A stretch of 64,000 nt of DNA from Halomonas lysinitropha (GCF_902500215.1 NZ_CABVOU010000015.1:62001-126000), one strand, 5' to 3'; positions 38,746-50,777 are shown, counted from the first letter of the stretch. The notes: a model not told the origin generated them from the letters alone. Numbers and translations: made by a program.

Positions 38746-39851
38746 GCATCTGTCGTCCCTTGTGGCTGCTCTTGCTGATCATTCTGCTGGTTGGCTGTTC
38801 CGAACGCGATCGACCGCTGGAATCGCCGGTGACTCTCGAGGGGGAGGTCTTCGGTACCTTCTATCAGGTATCCATCGCCGATCCGCTGACGCGCCGGGAA
38901 GCCGACGAGCTCGAGGCGGGGATCCTCGCCGAACTCGAGGCGGTGGATGCGGCCATGTCCACCTGGCGCGACGATTCCGAGCTCATGGCCCTCAACGAGG
39001 CACCGCTGGGCGAGTGGCAGCCGCTCTCCGACGCGCTGATCGAGGTGCTGGCCATCGGTCAGGCGGTGGCCAAGGCCAGCGACGGGGCCTTCGACATGAC
39101 CATCGGCGGGCTGGTCAACCTGTGGAGCTTCGGCCCCGAGGCGCGTCCGCGGGAAGTGCCGAGTGAGGCCACCCTGTCCGCACGACTGGCCGAGATCGGC
39201 CCCGACAGCCTGGAGGTCGACGAGCAGGCGTTCCAGGCCCGGCGCCTGCGCGATGTCTTCGTCGACCTCTCCGCCGTGGCCAAGGGGCATGCTACCGACC
39301 GGGTGGCGGCCTATCTGACCCAGCAGGAGCTCGACCACTACCTGGTCAACCTGGGCGGTGAGGTCAAGGTGGCCGGCCATCGCGACGCAGAGTCCGCCCC
39401 TTGGCGCATCGGCATCGAGATTCCCCGGGATGGCCCCCAGGAGGCCCGGCATGTGCTGGCCCTGGAGGACATCGCGGTGGCCACCTCGGGTGACTACCGC
39501 AACTACTTCGAGCACGACGGCCAACGCTATTCCCACACCCTGGACCCGCGCACCGGGCGGCCCATCGACCATCGCCTGGCCTCGGTGACCGTCATCCATC
39601 CCTCCGATGCCTGGGCCGACGCCTGGGCCACCGCCCTGCTGGTGCTCGGCGAGGAGGAGGGCATGGCGCTGGCCCGACAGCGGGAACTCGCGGTGCTGAT
39701 GCTGGTGCGCCAGGGCGAGGGCTGGGCGAGCCTCGCCAGCCCGGCCTTCGCGGATCACTTCGGCCGCGAGACCGTCGACGAACTCGGCGCGACCGTGGTC
39801 GATGGACCGGCATCCGGCATGGCGGCGGAGGCGGGACGCCCCCTAGAATAG
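38742..39851 (+). CDS. apbE: FAD:protein FMN transferase (ApbE lipoprotein)
   Basis: Attaches FMN covalently to threonines of Nqr/Rnf-type proteins in the periplasm. 369 residues with a lipoprotein signal (LLIILLVGC, Cys at about 19). Family motifs include the mid-protein DLSAVAKGHATD and the later HTLDPRTGRP, which binds the metal and FAD. Translationally coupled to uppP. No nqr or rnf genes lie in the window. Confidence 0.93.
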   Translation: MSICRPLWLLLLIILLVGCSERDRPLESPVTLEGEVFGTFYQVSIADPLTRREADELEAGILAELEAVDAAMSTWRDDSELMALNEAPLGEWQPLSDALIEVLAIGQAVAKASDGAFDMTIGGLVNLWSFGPEARPREVPSEATLSARLAEIGPDSLEVDEQAFQARRLRDVFVDLSAVAKGHATDRVAAYLTQQELDHYLVNLGGEVKVAGHRDAESAPWRIGIEIPRDGPQEARHVLALEDIAVATSGDYRNYFEHDGQRYSHTLDPRTGRPIDHRLASVTVIHPSDAWADAWATALLVLGEEEGMALARQRELAVLMLVRQGEGWASLASPAFADHFGRETVDELGATVVDGPASGMAAEAGRPLE

Positions 39852-39881
39852 ACGAGATGAAATGAACCGGGACAAGGAGTC

Positions 39882-41252
39882 ATGATGACGCTCGACGTGG
39901 TGATACTGGCAGCGGGGCAGGGAACCCGCATGCGCTCGACCCGGCCCAAGGTGCTCCACCGCCTGGCCGGCAAGCCGATGGTGCGTCACGTGATCGACAC
40001 TGCCCGGGGGCTCGAGGCCGAGCGTACCCATGTGGTGGTCGGCCACGGGGCCGAGCTGGTCCGCGAGGCGCTGGCCGACTGCCGGGTGCACTTCGCCCTG
40101 CAGGCCGAGCAGAAGGGCACCGGCCATGCGGTGGCCCAGACTCTGGAGGCGCTCGGCGAGGGCAGGGTGCTGGTGCTCTACGGTGACGTGCCGCTGATCC
40201 GTCGCGAGACCCTGGTCGAGCTTCTGGTGCAGGTCGACGAGCGGCATCTGGGCCTGCTTAGCGTGACCCTGGAGGACCCGGCGGGCTACGGGCGCATCCT
40301 GCGCAACGCGGCCGGTGAGGTGGTGGCCATCGTCGAGCACAAGGATGCCTCCGAGACCGAGCGGACCGTGCGCGAATGCAATACCGGCATCATGGCCATG
40401 ACCGCCGCCCAGCTGCGGCGCTGGCTGCCGCGCCTCTCCGCCGACAACGCCCAGGGCGAGTACTATCTCACCGACATCATCGCCATGGCTGCCGCCGAAG
40501 GCGTGACGATCGCCACCGCCCAGCCGGCGCGTCCGCTGGAGGTCGAGGGCGTCAACAACCGTGCCCAGATGGCGCGCCTGGAACGTGCCCACCAGCACGA
40601 CATCGCCGAGCGACTGATGGAGCAGGGGGTGGCCCTGCTCGATCCGGAGCGCCTCGACGTGCGCGGCCACCTGACCTGTGGCCACGACGTGGAGATCGAT
40701 GTGGGCTGCGTCTTCGAGGGCGAGGTGGAACTGGGCGAGGGGGTTCGCATCGGCCCCCACTGCGTGATCCGCGACAGCCATGTCGGCGCCGAGACGTGGG
40801 TCGAATCCCACAGCGTCCTTGACGGGGCGGTGGTGGCCGGCCGCAATCGCATCGGTCCCTTTGCCCGGCTGCGGCCCGGCTCGCGGCTGGCGGTGGGGGC
40901 CCGGGTCGGCAACTTCGTCGAGACCAAGAACGTCGAGGTGGGCGAGGGTAGCAAGATCAACCACCTGAGCTATGTGGGTGATGCCCGCCTGGGGCGCGAC
41001 GTCAATATTGGCGCCGGCACCATCACCTGTAACTACGATGGCGTCAACAAGCACCGCACCGAGATCGGCGATGCGGCCTTCATCGGCTCCAATACCGCTC
41101 TGGTGGCGCCGGTCAGCGTCGGCAAGGGCGCCACCGTGGGTGCCGGCTCGACCCTCAGCAAGGACGTCGCCGACAACGCCCTGGCCGTCTCCCGGGGTCG
41201 CCAGATCAGCAAGGCCGACTGGGCGCGGCCGGCCAAGCGCCAGGAACCCTGA
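39882..41252 (+). CDS. glmU: bifunctional UDP-N-acetylglucosamine pyrophosphorylase / glucosamine-1-phosphate N-acetyltransferase
   Basis: Makes UDP-GlcNAc, using acetylation and uridylylation domains. 456 residues: N-terminal pyrophosphorylase with [18 protein letters not shown], and C-terminal left-handed beta-helix of hexapeptide repeats with [20 protein letters not shown]. The second of two adjacent ATG codons (39885) is equally possible. Followed after 11 bases by glmS, the preceding pathway enzyme. Confidence 0.97.
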   Translation: MMTLDVVILAAGQGTRMRSTRPKVLHRLAGKPMVRHVIDTARGLEAERTHVVVGHGAELVREALADCRVHFALQAEQKGTGHAVAQTLEALGEGRVLVLYGDVPLIRRETLVELLVQVDERHLGLLSVTLEDPAGYGRILRNAAGEVVAIVEHKDASETERTVRECNTGIMAMTAAQLRRWLPRLSADNAQGEYYLTDIIAMAAAEGVTIATAQPARPLEVEGVNNRAQMARLERAHQHDIAERLMEQGVALLDPERLDVRGHLTCGHDVEIDVGCVFEGEVELGEGVRIGPHCVIRDSHVGAETWVESHSVLDGAVVAGRNRIGPFARLRPGSRLAVGARVGNFVETKNVEVGEGSKINHLSYVGDARLGRDVNIGAGTITCNYDGVNKHRTEIGDAAFIGSNTALVAPVSVGKGATVGAGSTLSKDVADNALAVSRGRQISKADWARPAKRQEP

Positions 41253-41263
41253 GGAGAGGTTAC

Positions 41264-43099
<1,836 letters not shown>

Positions 43100-43916
43100 G
43101 GTCGCTGCCTGACCGGCGAGGTTGGATGATGGTAAGGCAGCCAAGGAAGTCGATCTGACGAGCTGCTTCGGTTGGCCCAGCCGGGGCACGCTGGCCGGCA
43201 GGGATACCTTGCACAAGGGAGGGGCGCCACAGGAAATTCTTCCACATGGAGAGGGCTGAGAAGGCCCTCAACCGAATGTTGATAACTTGCGGCACGAACC
43301 TCGTGATGCTAAGTGCGCGTGGGCTCAAAGCCACCTCGCTCGGTGTCCACTCGGGGCTCCAGCACGCTCAGTCCGAAAAGCCGAGAGTCCCATTCCACGC
43401 GCTTTCCACGAGAGGTTGCCCGCTGGTTCGCTTTATCAGGCATGACAATCACGAGTATAACGACCATTGTTTTACGCCTTAGATCGAACGTCTAATCCTG
43501 TGGATAAATCAGGGGAAAACCCCTGACCTGATGGTGCATACCCTGGATAACCGCGAGGCACTAAAACTGGCGCGTCGCCTGATTTCCCGGCTTTACGAAC
43601 ACTGTTCACCCTCCCTTCCTCGAGGCCTTCTCAGGCGAGCGCCAGGTGAGGCTTTTCCGAGAGGACTTGAGGCCGGTCGCTCTACTCCTAAAGTCGGGGC
43701 GAGAATCTCCCCTCCATGGGTGGCCATCAAGCGTTTGATCGGATAGTTTTGCGGGTCTAGAACGCGTAAGACGCGAGAGGGCAGTGATCCTGCCTGGATC
43801 CTGTCATGCTCTGGACGGCGTCGTGTGAACCATGGCGTCCTGGACGTGGCAATGACAAGGACAAGCCGTCATCGCGCCAGATCGGCCGTTGGCGACACGT
43901 ACTCTCAGGGTGAAAC
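43100..43916. other. 817-base stretch without a recognisable gene
   Basis: Lies between glmS and the transporter gene. It contains only short, unconvincing frames (for example 43531-43746, 71 codons, no known motif), a perfect DnaA box (43499-43507) and a seven-base hairpin TCAGGGG-AAAA-CCCCTGA (43509-43526). Composition looks less GC-rich and codon-like than its neighbours. No Tn7 end sequence or transposase was recognised. It could be eroded accessory DNA at attTn7 or a long leader for the next gene. Confidence 0.6.
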
Positions 43917-45257
43917 ATGTCGAAACTTTCCCACGCACAGTGGTCATCGAAGATGGCCTTCATCCTGGCTGCCACCGGTTCAGCGGTGGGGCTAGGCAAT
44001 ATCTGGCGCTTTTCCTATATGGTGGGTGACAGCGGGGGCGCGGCCTTCGTGCTCATCTACCTGGCCTGCGTGGCCCTGGTGGGCCTGCCGATCCTGGTGG
44101 CGGAATGGCTGATCGGCCGCCGTGGCCAGGAGAACCCGATCAACTCCATGATCGACCTGGCCCGCAAGAATGGCCGACTGCCCGCCTGGGCGCTGGTCGG
44201 GGCCAGCGGGGTGCTGGCCGCCTTCCTGATTCTCTCCTTCTACAGCGTGATCGGTGGCTGGTCGCTCTCCTATACCCTCGGGTCGGTGACCGGGGCCTTC
44301 AGTGGCCAGGATGCCGATGGTGTCAGCGAGATCTTCACCGGACTGCTGGGCAACCCGGTAGCGCTGACCCTGTGGCATACCGCCTTCATGGCGCTGGTGA
44401 TCGGGATCGTGGCGCGTGGCGTCACCAAGGGTCTGGAGGGCGCCGTGCGCACCCTGATGCCGGCTCTGGTCGTGTTGATGCTGGTGCTGGTGGGCTATGG
44501 CATGACCACCGGCCACTTCGGCGAAGCGCTGGCGTTCATGTTCAGCCCTGACTGGGGTGCGGTGACCGGTGATGTCGTGCTGGCGGCCATGGGCCAGGCC
44601 TTCTTTACCCTCTCGCTGGGCATGGGCATCATGATGGCCTACGGCTCCTATCTGGGCGAGGACGTCAACCTGATCGGTACTGCCCGGACGGTGATCATCC
44701 TGGATACCGCCATCGCCCTGCTGGCGGGGCTGGCCATCTTCCCCATCGTCTTCGCCAATGGCCTGAGCCCGGGTGAGGGGCCTGGCCTGATCTTCGTCAC
44801 CCTGCCGTTGGCTTTCGGTAACATGACCGGTGGCATGATCCTCGGCCTGATGTTCTTCCTGTTGCTGACCTTCGCGGCGCTGACCTCGGCGATCTCGTTG
44901 CTGGAGCCGGTGGTGGAGCTGATGGAGGAGCGCACCCCGCTATCGCGCGTGGCGGCCACTCTGGTGAGCGGTGCGGCGGTCTGGGCGCTGGGGATCGCCG
45001 CGCTGATGTCGTTCAACGTCTGGGACAACTTCCTGATCCTGGGTCTGAATGTCTTCGATCTACTCGATACCTTTACCAGCAAGTTCCTGCTGCCGTTGAC
45101 CGGTCTGGGGGCCATCCTGTTCGTGGCCTGGCAGCTGGACCGCGACAGCGTGGCGGCCGAGTTGAATCTTACCGGTGGTCAGGCGACGCTGTGGACCGTG
45201 GTGTCACGCTTCGTGGCCCCGGCCGGCGTGATCCTGGTCTTCATCTCGAGCCTCTGA
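43917..45257 (+). CDS. sodium-dependent transporter, NSS/SNF family
   Basis: LeuT-type Na+-coupled amino-acid or amine symporter. 446 residues with about 11-12 membrane helices. The Na+ and substrate sites are recognisable in AATGSAVGLGNIWRFSYMVGDSGGAAF (unwound helix 1, about 18-44). Eleven-helix bacterial members of this family are common. Substrate unknown. Followed by a bidirectional terminator. Confidence 0.9.
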   Translation: MSKLSHAQWSSKMAFILAATGSAVGLGNIWRFSYMVGDSGGAAFVLIYLACVALVGLPILVAEWLIGRRGQENPINSMIDLARKNGRLPAWALVGASGVLAAFLILSFYSVIGGWSLSYTLGSVTGAFSGQDADGVSEIFTGLLGNPVALTLWHTAFMALVIGIVARGVTKGLEGAVRTLMPALVVLMLVLVGYGMTTGHFGEALAFMFSPDWGAVTGDVVLAAMGQAFFTLSLGMGIMMAYGSYLGEDVNLIGTARTVIILDTAIALLAGLAIFPIVFANGLSPGEGPGLIFVTLPLAFGNMTGGMILGLMFFLLLTFAALTSAISLLEPVVELMEERTPLSRVAATLVSGAAVWALGIAALMSFNVWDNFLILGLNVFDLLDTFTSKFLLPLTGLGAILFVAWQLDRDSVAAELNLTGGQATLWTVVSRFVAPAGVILVFISSL

Positions 45258-45295
45258 GCCTAGGTCACCGGATGGTCTGGCGCCTGGACCTGTCG

Positions 45296-45321
45296 ACGAG
45301 CCCCGCCCTGGCGGGGCTCGT
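45296..45321. terminator. bidirectional terminator
   Basis: Perfect 12-base arms ACGAGCCCCGCC/GGCGGGGCTCGT with a two-base loop, between the convergent transporter gene and the small leftward gene at 45336. U-tracts are weak on both sides. Confidence 0.7.
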
Positions 45322-45335
45322 CCCATGATGCGTCG

Positions 45336-45551
45336 TCAGTGCATCTCATCTTCCGCCAGTTCCTCGTCGGGGAGCGGAGCGATGTCCCGTCTCAGTCGCT
45401 TGAACTCATTGTGCAGTTCGATGCCGCGCCGGGCGCGCAGGTTGCGCTGGGCGGCGGTGCGTGAACGCTGCTCGTGTTCGACGACTTCCATACTCATGTA
45501 GATGTCGAGGAGCTCATTCTTGAGGGAGGATACCCTTTCGACATTGCGCAT
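45336..45551 (-). CDS. small hypothetical protein
   Basis: 71-residue protein, MRNVERVSSLKNELLDIYMSM at the start, rich in Arg and Glu with predicted helical character and an acidic tail (PDEELAEDEMH). GGAGAG precedes the ATG at a good distance, and the frame has coding-like codon use. I do not recognise the family; it is weakly reminiscent of small gamma-proteobacterial proteins with an arginine-rich helix. Divergent from hexR. Confidence 0.6.
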   Translation of the reverse strand: MRNVERVSSLKNELLDIYMSMEVVEHEQRSRTAAQRNLRARRGIELHNEFKRLRRDIAPLPDEELAEDEMH

Positions 45552-45797
45552 GACCGACTCTCCATAAGACTTCGCGACACTGCACTTTTTACTATACCCC
45601 ACTTGACAGAATGATGACGGCATGGACTGCAGTTGCACAACGCTGTGCCAACGCTCGCCCATGGTATGGCCTCGGCCCTGCGCTGGCGTTGAAGGGCGCA
45701 TCGGCCGCCGGCTTGGGGCATACTGTGAACATCAGTCCATGAATCTTTTTGCCGCCTCGCCTTCGTCGCGGGATGGCCAGTCCGCAAGGAGTCCCGT

Positions 45798-46661
45798 GTG
45801 AGCCGTGCCCTGTTCGATGAGATGAGACGTCGCATGGAGCACTTTCGCCGCTCCGAGCAGAAGGTCGCGCGCTTCGTGCTGCGCCAGCCCGAGGAAGTGA
45901 TCCACATGCGCATCGTCGATCTGGCCACCGAGGCCAAGGTCAGCGAGCCCACCGTGGTGCGCTTCTGCCGTGCCCTGGGGTGCAACGGTTTCCAGGACTT
46001 CAAGCTCCAGCTGGCGCAGATGCTCGCTTCGGGCAGCCAGTTCGCCCAGTTCTCGATGAACGACAGCGATTCGGTGGCGGAATTCTCCCAGAGCATCTTC
46101 GATTCCACCGTGGGGACCCTGCTGTCGGTCCGCGATCGACTCGACAACCAGGCCCTTAGCCAGGCCATCAATGTCCTGACCATGGCCAACCGGGTGGAAT
46201 TCTACGGCTTTGGCGCCTCCGGGGCCGTGGCGTCCGATGCCCAGCACAAGTTCTTCCGCCTGCAGATTTCCACTGCAGCCTATACCGACCCCCACATGCA
46301 GAACATGTCGGCGGTGACCCTGAACGAGGGTGACGTGGTGGTGGCGATCTCCCAGACCGGCCGCACCCGGGCCCTGGTGGCCAGCGTGCGACTGGCCCGC
46401 GAAACGGGCGCCACGGTGATCGGCCTCTGCCCCAGCGGTTCGCCGCTGGCCGAGGAGGTCACCCTGCCGCTCTACATCGATGTCCACGAGGACACCGAGA
46501 TCTACACCCCGATGAGCTCGCGCATCGCCCACCTGGTGCTGATCGACGTGCTGGCGGTGGGTGTGGCCAAGACCCGTGGCCCGAAACTCGCCGAGCAGCT
46601 CCGGGAAGTGAAGAAGAGCCTCAACCCGCTGCGCTTCCCGGAGCAGGAAGGAAAGCCCTGA
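45798..46661 (+). CDS. hexR: RpiR-family regulator, HexR-like
   Basis: Likely repressor of the Entner-Doudoroff and central glucose genes, released by KDPG in Pseudomonas. 287 residues: N-terminal RpiR helix-turn-helix (about 1-77, with IVDLATEAKVSEPTVVRFCRALG) and a C-terminal SIS sugar-phosphate domain (about 125-260, AISQTGRTR). GTG start with AAGGAG upstream. No zwf or edd is adjacent, so the name rests on sequence resemblance. Confidence 0.8.
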   Translation: MSRALFDEMRRRMEHFRRSEQKVARFVLRQPEEVIHMRIVDLATEAKVSEPTVVRFCRALGCNGFQDFKLQLAQMLASGSQFAQFSMNDSDSVAEFSQSIFDSTVGTLLSVRDRLDNQALSQAINVLTMANRVEFYGFGASGAVASDAQHKFFRLQISTAAYTDPHMQNMSAVTLNEGDVVVAISQTGRTRALVASVRLARETGATVIGLCPSGSPLAEEVTLPLYIDVHEDTEIYTPMSSRIAHLVLIDVLAVGVAKTRGPKLAEQLREVKKSLNPLRFPEQEGKP

Positions 46662-46707
46662 TAATGCTAAGCTGACCGCCCATTTTCCGAGCAGCGATGC
46701 CTTCCCC

Positions 46708-48915
46708 ATGGACGACGTCACGGCGATTCTCGACCAGATGAACCCGGCCCAGCGCGAGGCCGTCAGCGCGCCCCAGGGCAACATGCTGGTGCTGGCGGGT
46801 GCCGGTTCCGGCAAGACCCGGGTGCTGGTGCATCGCATCGCCTGGCTGATGCAGGCCGAGGGGCTCTCGCCCTACGCCGTGCTTGCCGTGACCTTCACCA
46901 ACAAGGCGGCCCGCGAGATGCGCACCCGTCTGGAGGCCCTGCTGGGCATCTCCCTGCGCAATGTCTGGGTGGGGACCTTCCACTCCATCGCCCATCGCCT
47001 GCTGCGCACCCACTGGCAGGACGCTCGGCTGCCCCAGCACTTCCAGATCATTGACAGCGACGACCAGCTACGGCTGGTCAAGCGTCTGCTCAAGGACCAC
47101 CGCATCGATGATGAGCGCTTCCCGCCGCGTCAGGTGCAGTCGTTCATCTCCGGCTGCAAGGAGGAGGGGCTACGCCCCCACCAGGTCGATGCCCATGGTG
47201 ACGCCTACCTGGCCCAGATGGTCGAGCTCTACGAGCGCTACCAGCTGACCTGCGAGCGTGGCGGCCTGGTGGATTTCGGCGAACTGCTGCTGCGCAGCCT
47301 GGAACTCCTGCGCGATAACCCGGCGCTGCTGGCCCACTACCAGGAGCGCTTCGGTCATGTGCTGGTCGACGAGTTCCAGGACACCAATACCCTGCAGTAT
47401 GCCTGGCTCAAGCTGCTCACCGGCATGCAGACCCCGATGACCGTGGTGGGCGATGATGATCAGTCGATCTATGGCTGGCGCGGGGCGCGTATCGAGAACA
47501 TCCGGCGCTTCGAGCAGGAATTTCCGGCGACCAGGACCGTGCGACTGGAGCAGAACTACCGCTCTACCAGCGCCATCCTTGACGCTGCCAATGCCCTGAT
47601 CCGCCAAAACGCCGGACGGATGGGCAAGGAGCTGTGGACAGAGGGTGGCAGGGGCGAGCCAATCTCCGTCTACTCGGCCTTCAATGATCTGGACGAGGCG
47701 CGTTTCATCGTCGACACCATCCGCGAGAAGGTCGAGGAAGGCACCAAGCGGCGCGAGATCGCCATCCTCTACCGCTCCAACGCCCAGTCCCGGGTGCTGG
47801 AGGAGACCCTGATCCGCCAGGGTGTCCCCTACCGCATCTACGGCGGCCAGCGCTTCTACGAGCGCCTGGAGATCAAGAATGCCCTGGCCTACCTGCGTCT
47901 GCTGCTCAATCGTGACGACGACGCCTCCCTGGAGCGGGTGATCAACGTGCCGGCCCGGGGCATCGGCGCCCGTACCGTGGAAGTGCTGCGTACCCGTGCC
48001 CGACAGACCGAGGTCTCGCTCTGGCAGGGGCTTCACGATGCCTTGCAGGATGCTTCGCTCAAGGGGCGGGCTGCCACGGCGGTGCGTGCGTTCGCCGATC
48101 TGATCGAGCGGCTCGACAATGACACCGCCGGCTTGGCACTCCACGAGATCATCGACCACGTCATCGAGACGTCCGGCCTGATCGAGCATCACCGCAGCGA
48201 GAAGGGCGAGAAGGGGCAGGCTCGGGTCGAGAACCTCGAGGAACTGGTCACCGCCGCCAAGGCCTTCACCCAGGGCGAGACCTTCGAGCCACCCGAGGCC
48301 GGTGAAGGGGTGGTGGCCCTTGAGGCCTTCCTCTCCGAGGCGGCGCTGAATGCCGGCGACCACGAGGCCGACGAGTTCGAGGACTGCGTGCAGCTGATGA
48401 CCCTGCACTCGGCCAAGGGCCTGGAGTTCCCGGTGGTATTCATCGCCGGGGTCGAGGAGGGCCTGTTTCCGCACAAGATGTCCATGGAAGAGCCGGGTCG
48501 CCTGGAGGAGGAGCGGCGGCTCTGCTACGTGGGCCTGACCCGTGCCATGCGCAAGCTCTACCTGACTCATGCCGAGCTGCGTCGGCTTCACGGCAAGGAG
48601 ACCTTCCAGCGCGCCTCGCGTTTCCTGCGAGAGTTGCCCGAGGAGACCCTCGAGGAGGTGCGGCTGCGTGGTCAGATCTCCCGGCCTGTGACGGCCGGAC
48701 GGCCGGCAGTGGGGTTGTCACGGCAGGCCTCGGTCAACGGAGGCGATGAACTGCCTTCGCTCTCGCTGGGTCAGCGGGTCAGTCACCCGGTGTTCGGCGA
48801 GGGGGTGATTCTCAACGCCGAGGGGGAAGGCGAGCGTGCCCGGGTCCAGGTCAGCTTCGAGGGTGAGGGCGACAAGTGGCTGGTGCTGGGGTTCGCCAAG
48901 CTGACGCCTCTCTGA
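46708..48915 (+). CDS. uvrD: DNA helicase II UvrD
   Basis: Superfamily 1A 3'-5' helicase for mismatch and excision repair. 735 residues: Walker A AGAGSGKT (30-37), motif Ia FTNKAAREM, Walker B VDEFQDTN, motif III GDDDQSIYGWRGA, motif V LMTLHSAKGLEFPVVF, and motif VI LCYVGLTRAM. The C-terminal Tudor-like region ends VSFEGEGDKWLVLGFAKL, typical of UvrD rather than Rep. No LexA box was seen in the short upstream gap. Confidence 0.95.
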   Translation: MDDVTAILDQMNPAQREAVSAPQGNMLVLAGAGSGKTRVLVHRIAWLMQAEGLSPYAVLAVTFTNKAAREMRTRLEALLGISLRNVWVGTFHSIAHRLLRTHWQDARLPQHFQIIDSDDQLRLVKRLLKDHRIDDERFPPRQVQSFISGCKEEGLRPHQVDAHGDAYLAQMVELYERYQLTCERGGLVDFGELLLRSLELLRDNPALLAHYQERFGHVLVDEFQDTNTLQYAWLKLLTGMQTPMTVVGDDDQSIYGWRGARIENIRRFEQEFPATRTVRLEQNYRSTSAILDAANALIRQNAGRMGKELWTEGGRGEPISVYSAFNDLDEARFIVDTIREKVEEGTKRREIAILYRSNAQSRVLEETLIRQGVPYRIYGGQRFYERLEIKNALAYLRLLLNRDDDASLERVINVPARGIGARTVEVLRTRARQTEVSLWQGLHDALQDASLKGRAATAVRAFADLIERLDNDTAGLALHEIIDHVIETSGLIEHHRSEKGEKGQARVENLEELVTAAKAFTQGETFEPPEAGEGVVALEAFLSEAALNAGDHEADEFEDCVQLMTLHSAKGLEFPVVFIAGVEEGLFPHKMSMEEPGRLEEERRLCYVGLTRAMRKLYLTHAELRRLHGKETFQRASRFLRELPEETLEEVRLRGQISRPVTAGRPAVGLSRQASVNGGDELPSLSLGQRVSHPVFGEGVILNAEGEGERARVQVSFEGEGDKWLVLGFAKLTPL

Positions 48916-49044
48916 TTTTCGTTGACGTTGACGTCAGGTGCAGGCACTTGCCCGGCAATTCGGCCTTGACGCATACTCATGAGTGGAATCGTCCAGCGCC
49001 CGCAAGAGTTGCGGATATAACAATCATCATGGAGTCACGCTCGC

Positions 49045-50145
49045 ATGCATCGTCGCCTCTTTCTCAAGAACAGTCTCAAGACCCTGGGTGCCGGCGCCGC
49101 CGGTGTCGCCGCCGCCCCCTTCGTTTCTACCGCCAGCGCCCAGGAGACCATTACCTGGGACATGGTGACCTCCTGGCCCAAGAACTTTCCGGCGCTGGGT
49201 ACCGGGGCCAATGATTTCGCTGCACGCATCGAGCGCCTTTCCGGTGGTCGCATGAAAGTACGCGTGCATGGCGCGGGTGAACTGGTGCCCGCCATGGAGG
49301 TCTTCGATGCGGTGGCCCAGGGTACCGCCGAGATGGGCCACTCCGCTTCCTACTACTGGCGTGGCAAGACCCTGGCCGCCCAGTTTTTTACCGCCGTGCC
49401 CTTCGGCATGAACACCACCGAGACCAATGCCTGGCTCTACTATGGTGGTGGTCAGGAGCTGTGGGACGAGGTGTATGCCAAGCACAACCTCAAGCCCTTC
49501 CCGGTAGGCAATACCGGCACCCAGATGGCCGGCTGGTTCAAGAAGGAGATCAACTCGCTGGAGGACATGCAGGGTCTCAAGCTGCGCCTGCCGGGCCTGG
49601 CCGGCGAGGCCATGAACGGCATCGGTGTGACCACCGTGAACACCCCGGGGTCCGAGATCTTTACCTCCCTGCAGACCGGTGTACTGGATGCCGCTGACTG
49701 GGTCGGCCCCTACAATGACCTGGCCTTTGGCCTTCACCAGGTGGCCAAGTACTACTATACGTCGGCCTGGAACGAGCCCAGTGCCATCCTCGAGGGCACC
49801 GTCAACCTGGATGCCTGGAATGCTCTGCCTGATGACCTCAAGGCGGTGGTCACCGAGGCGGCCATGGCCTCCAACCTGGCGATGATCAGCGAATTTGCGG
49901 TGCGCAACGCCGAGGCGCTCGATACCCTGGTCAGCGAGCATGGCGTGGAACTGCGCACCTTCCCGGAAGAGGTTCTCAAAGCACTCTACGCCTCCTCCCA
50001 GGAGGTGCTCGAGAATCAGGTGGAAGCCGACGCGGAGTCGAAGAAGGTTTATGACTCCTACACCGCCTTCCAGCAGAAGGTGCGGCGCTTTACCGACGTG
50101 GGCGAGTTCGCCTACCTGAAGACACGCGAGGAGGTTGGCGTCTGA
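49045..50145 (+). CDS. TRAP transporter solute-binding protein (DctP family)
   Basis: Periplasmic receptor of a tripartite ATP-independent transporter. 366 residues. The N-terminus HRRLFLKNSLKTLGAGAAG has a twin-arginine RRxFLK motif, so Tat export is predicted, with cleavage near ASA|QE. The DctP fold shows in MVTSWPKNFPALG, the middle KLRLPGLAGEAM, and the conserved arginine region. No dctQ or dctM permease gene is adjacent, so its membrane partners lie elsewhere. Ligand unknown; 2-oxo acids are common for this subgroup. Confidence 0.88.
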   Translation: MHRRLFLKNSLKTLGAGAAGVAAAPFVSTASAQETITWDMVTSWPKNFPALGTGANDFAARIERLSGGRMKVRVHGAGELVPAMEVFDAVAQGTAEMGHSASYYWRGKTLAAQFFTAVPFGMNTTETNAWLYYGGGQELWDEVYAKHNLKPFPVGNTGTQMAGWFKKEINSLEDMQGLKLRLPGLAGEAMNGIGVTTVNTPGSEIFTSLQTGVLDAADWVGPYNDLAFGLHQVAKYYYTSAWNEPSAILEGTVNLDAWNALPDDLKAVVTEAAMASNLAMISEFAVRNAEALDTLVSEHGVELRTFPEEVLKALYASSQEVLENQVEADAESKKVYDSYTAFQQKVRRFTDVGEFAYLKTREEVGV

Positions 50146-50171
50146 GGGCCGGTCGTTCCCCTTGGCTTGTC

Positions 50172-50197
50172 ATGGGCGCCCGTGCGGCGCCCATTTT
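50172..50197 (+). terminator. terminator after the TRAP protein gene
   Basis: Nine-base arms ATGGGCGCC/GGCGCCCAT with a five-base loop, followed by TTT. Located 27 bases past the stop. Confidence 0.75.
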
Positions 50198-50233
50198 CAC
50201 TATGGGGCATGGCGCGATTGCTCGACGATGGCG

Positions 50234-50641
50234 TCAGTCGTCCTGACGCACGGCACGAATCCGCCCATTGTCGTCCAGCGCAACCATCACGAAGCGGGCC
50301 TCGGTGACCTTGTGCAGCTCATCGGGGTCGCGCTCATGGAGGGCATGGATCCATACTTCCACGTCGATCTTGATCGAACTGTGGCCGATCTCGTTGACCC
50401 GAGTGAAGATGTTGACCATCGAGCCCACACGTACCGGGCAGAGGAAGTCCATGGCCTCAATGGCCACGGTGGCGGTGCGGCCCCGGGCCTCGCGGCCGGC
50501 AGCCAATTCGGCGGCCTGGTCCATCCGGGCGACCAGCCAGCCGCCGGGAATGTCGCCGTGCAGGTTGGTCTCCTGGCGGCTGGCCAGCTGCTTGAGGGTC
50601 AAGTGTCCTTGGGGGGCGGGGATATCATCGATGTCTATCAT
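50234..50641 (-). CDS. acyl-CoA thioesterase, hotdog fold (YciA-like)
   Basis: 135 residues of the YciA/BACH-type acyl-CoA hydrolase family: N-terminal GDIPGGWLVARMDQAAELAA (hotdog helix) and MDFLCPVRVGSMVNIFTRV. Cleaves acyl-CoA to CoA and fatty acid. Divergent from the pstS-like gene. Confidence 0.88.
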   Translation of the reverse strand: MIDIDDIPAPQGHLTLKQLASRQETNLHGDIPGGWLVARMDQAAELAAGREARGRTATVAIEAMDFLCPVRVGSMVNIFTRVNEIGHSSIKIDVEVWIHALHERDPDELHKVTEARFVMVALDDNGRIRAVRQDD

Positions 50642-50777
50642 GGAAGCCTGATTGATTCGGGTTGTTGTTGTGGGGCGTCGATCAGCCCGTCATGGTATAT
50701 GGCGAGGCCATCGGTTCACCACCACTGTGACAAGATGCCTTGCCCGACCGGTTCTCCCCTTCATTGAGGAAGCTGTC

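Noticed and set aside
43531-43746. 71-codon open frame after glmS
   Set aside because: No ribosome-binding site, no known motif and weak codon bias; treated as non-coding.
46662-46707. LexA (SOS) box before uvrD
   Set aside because: CTG and CAG triplets are present but separated by 17 bases instead of the required 10.
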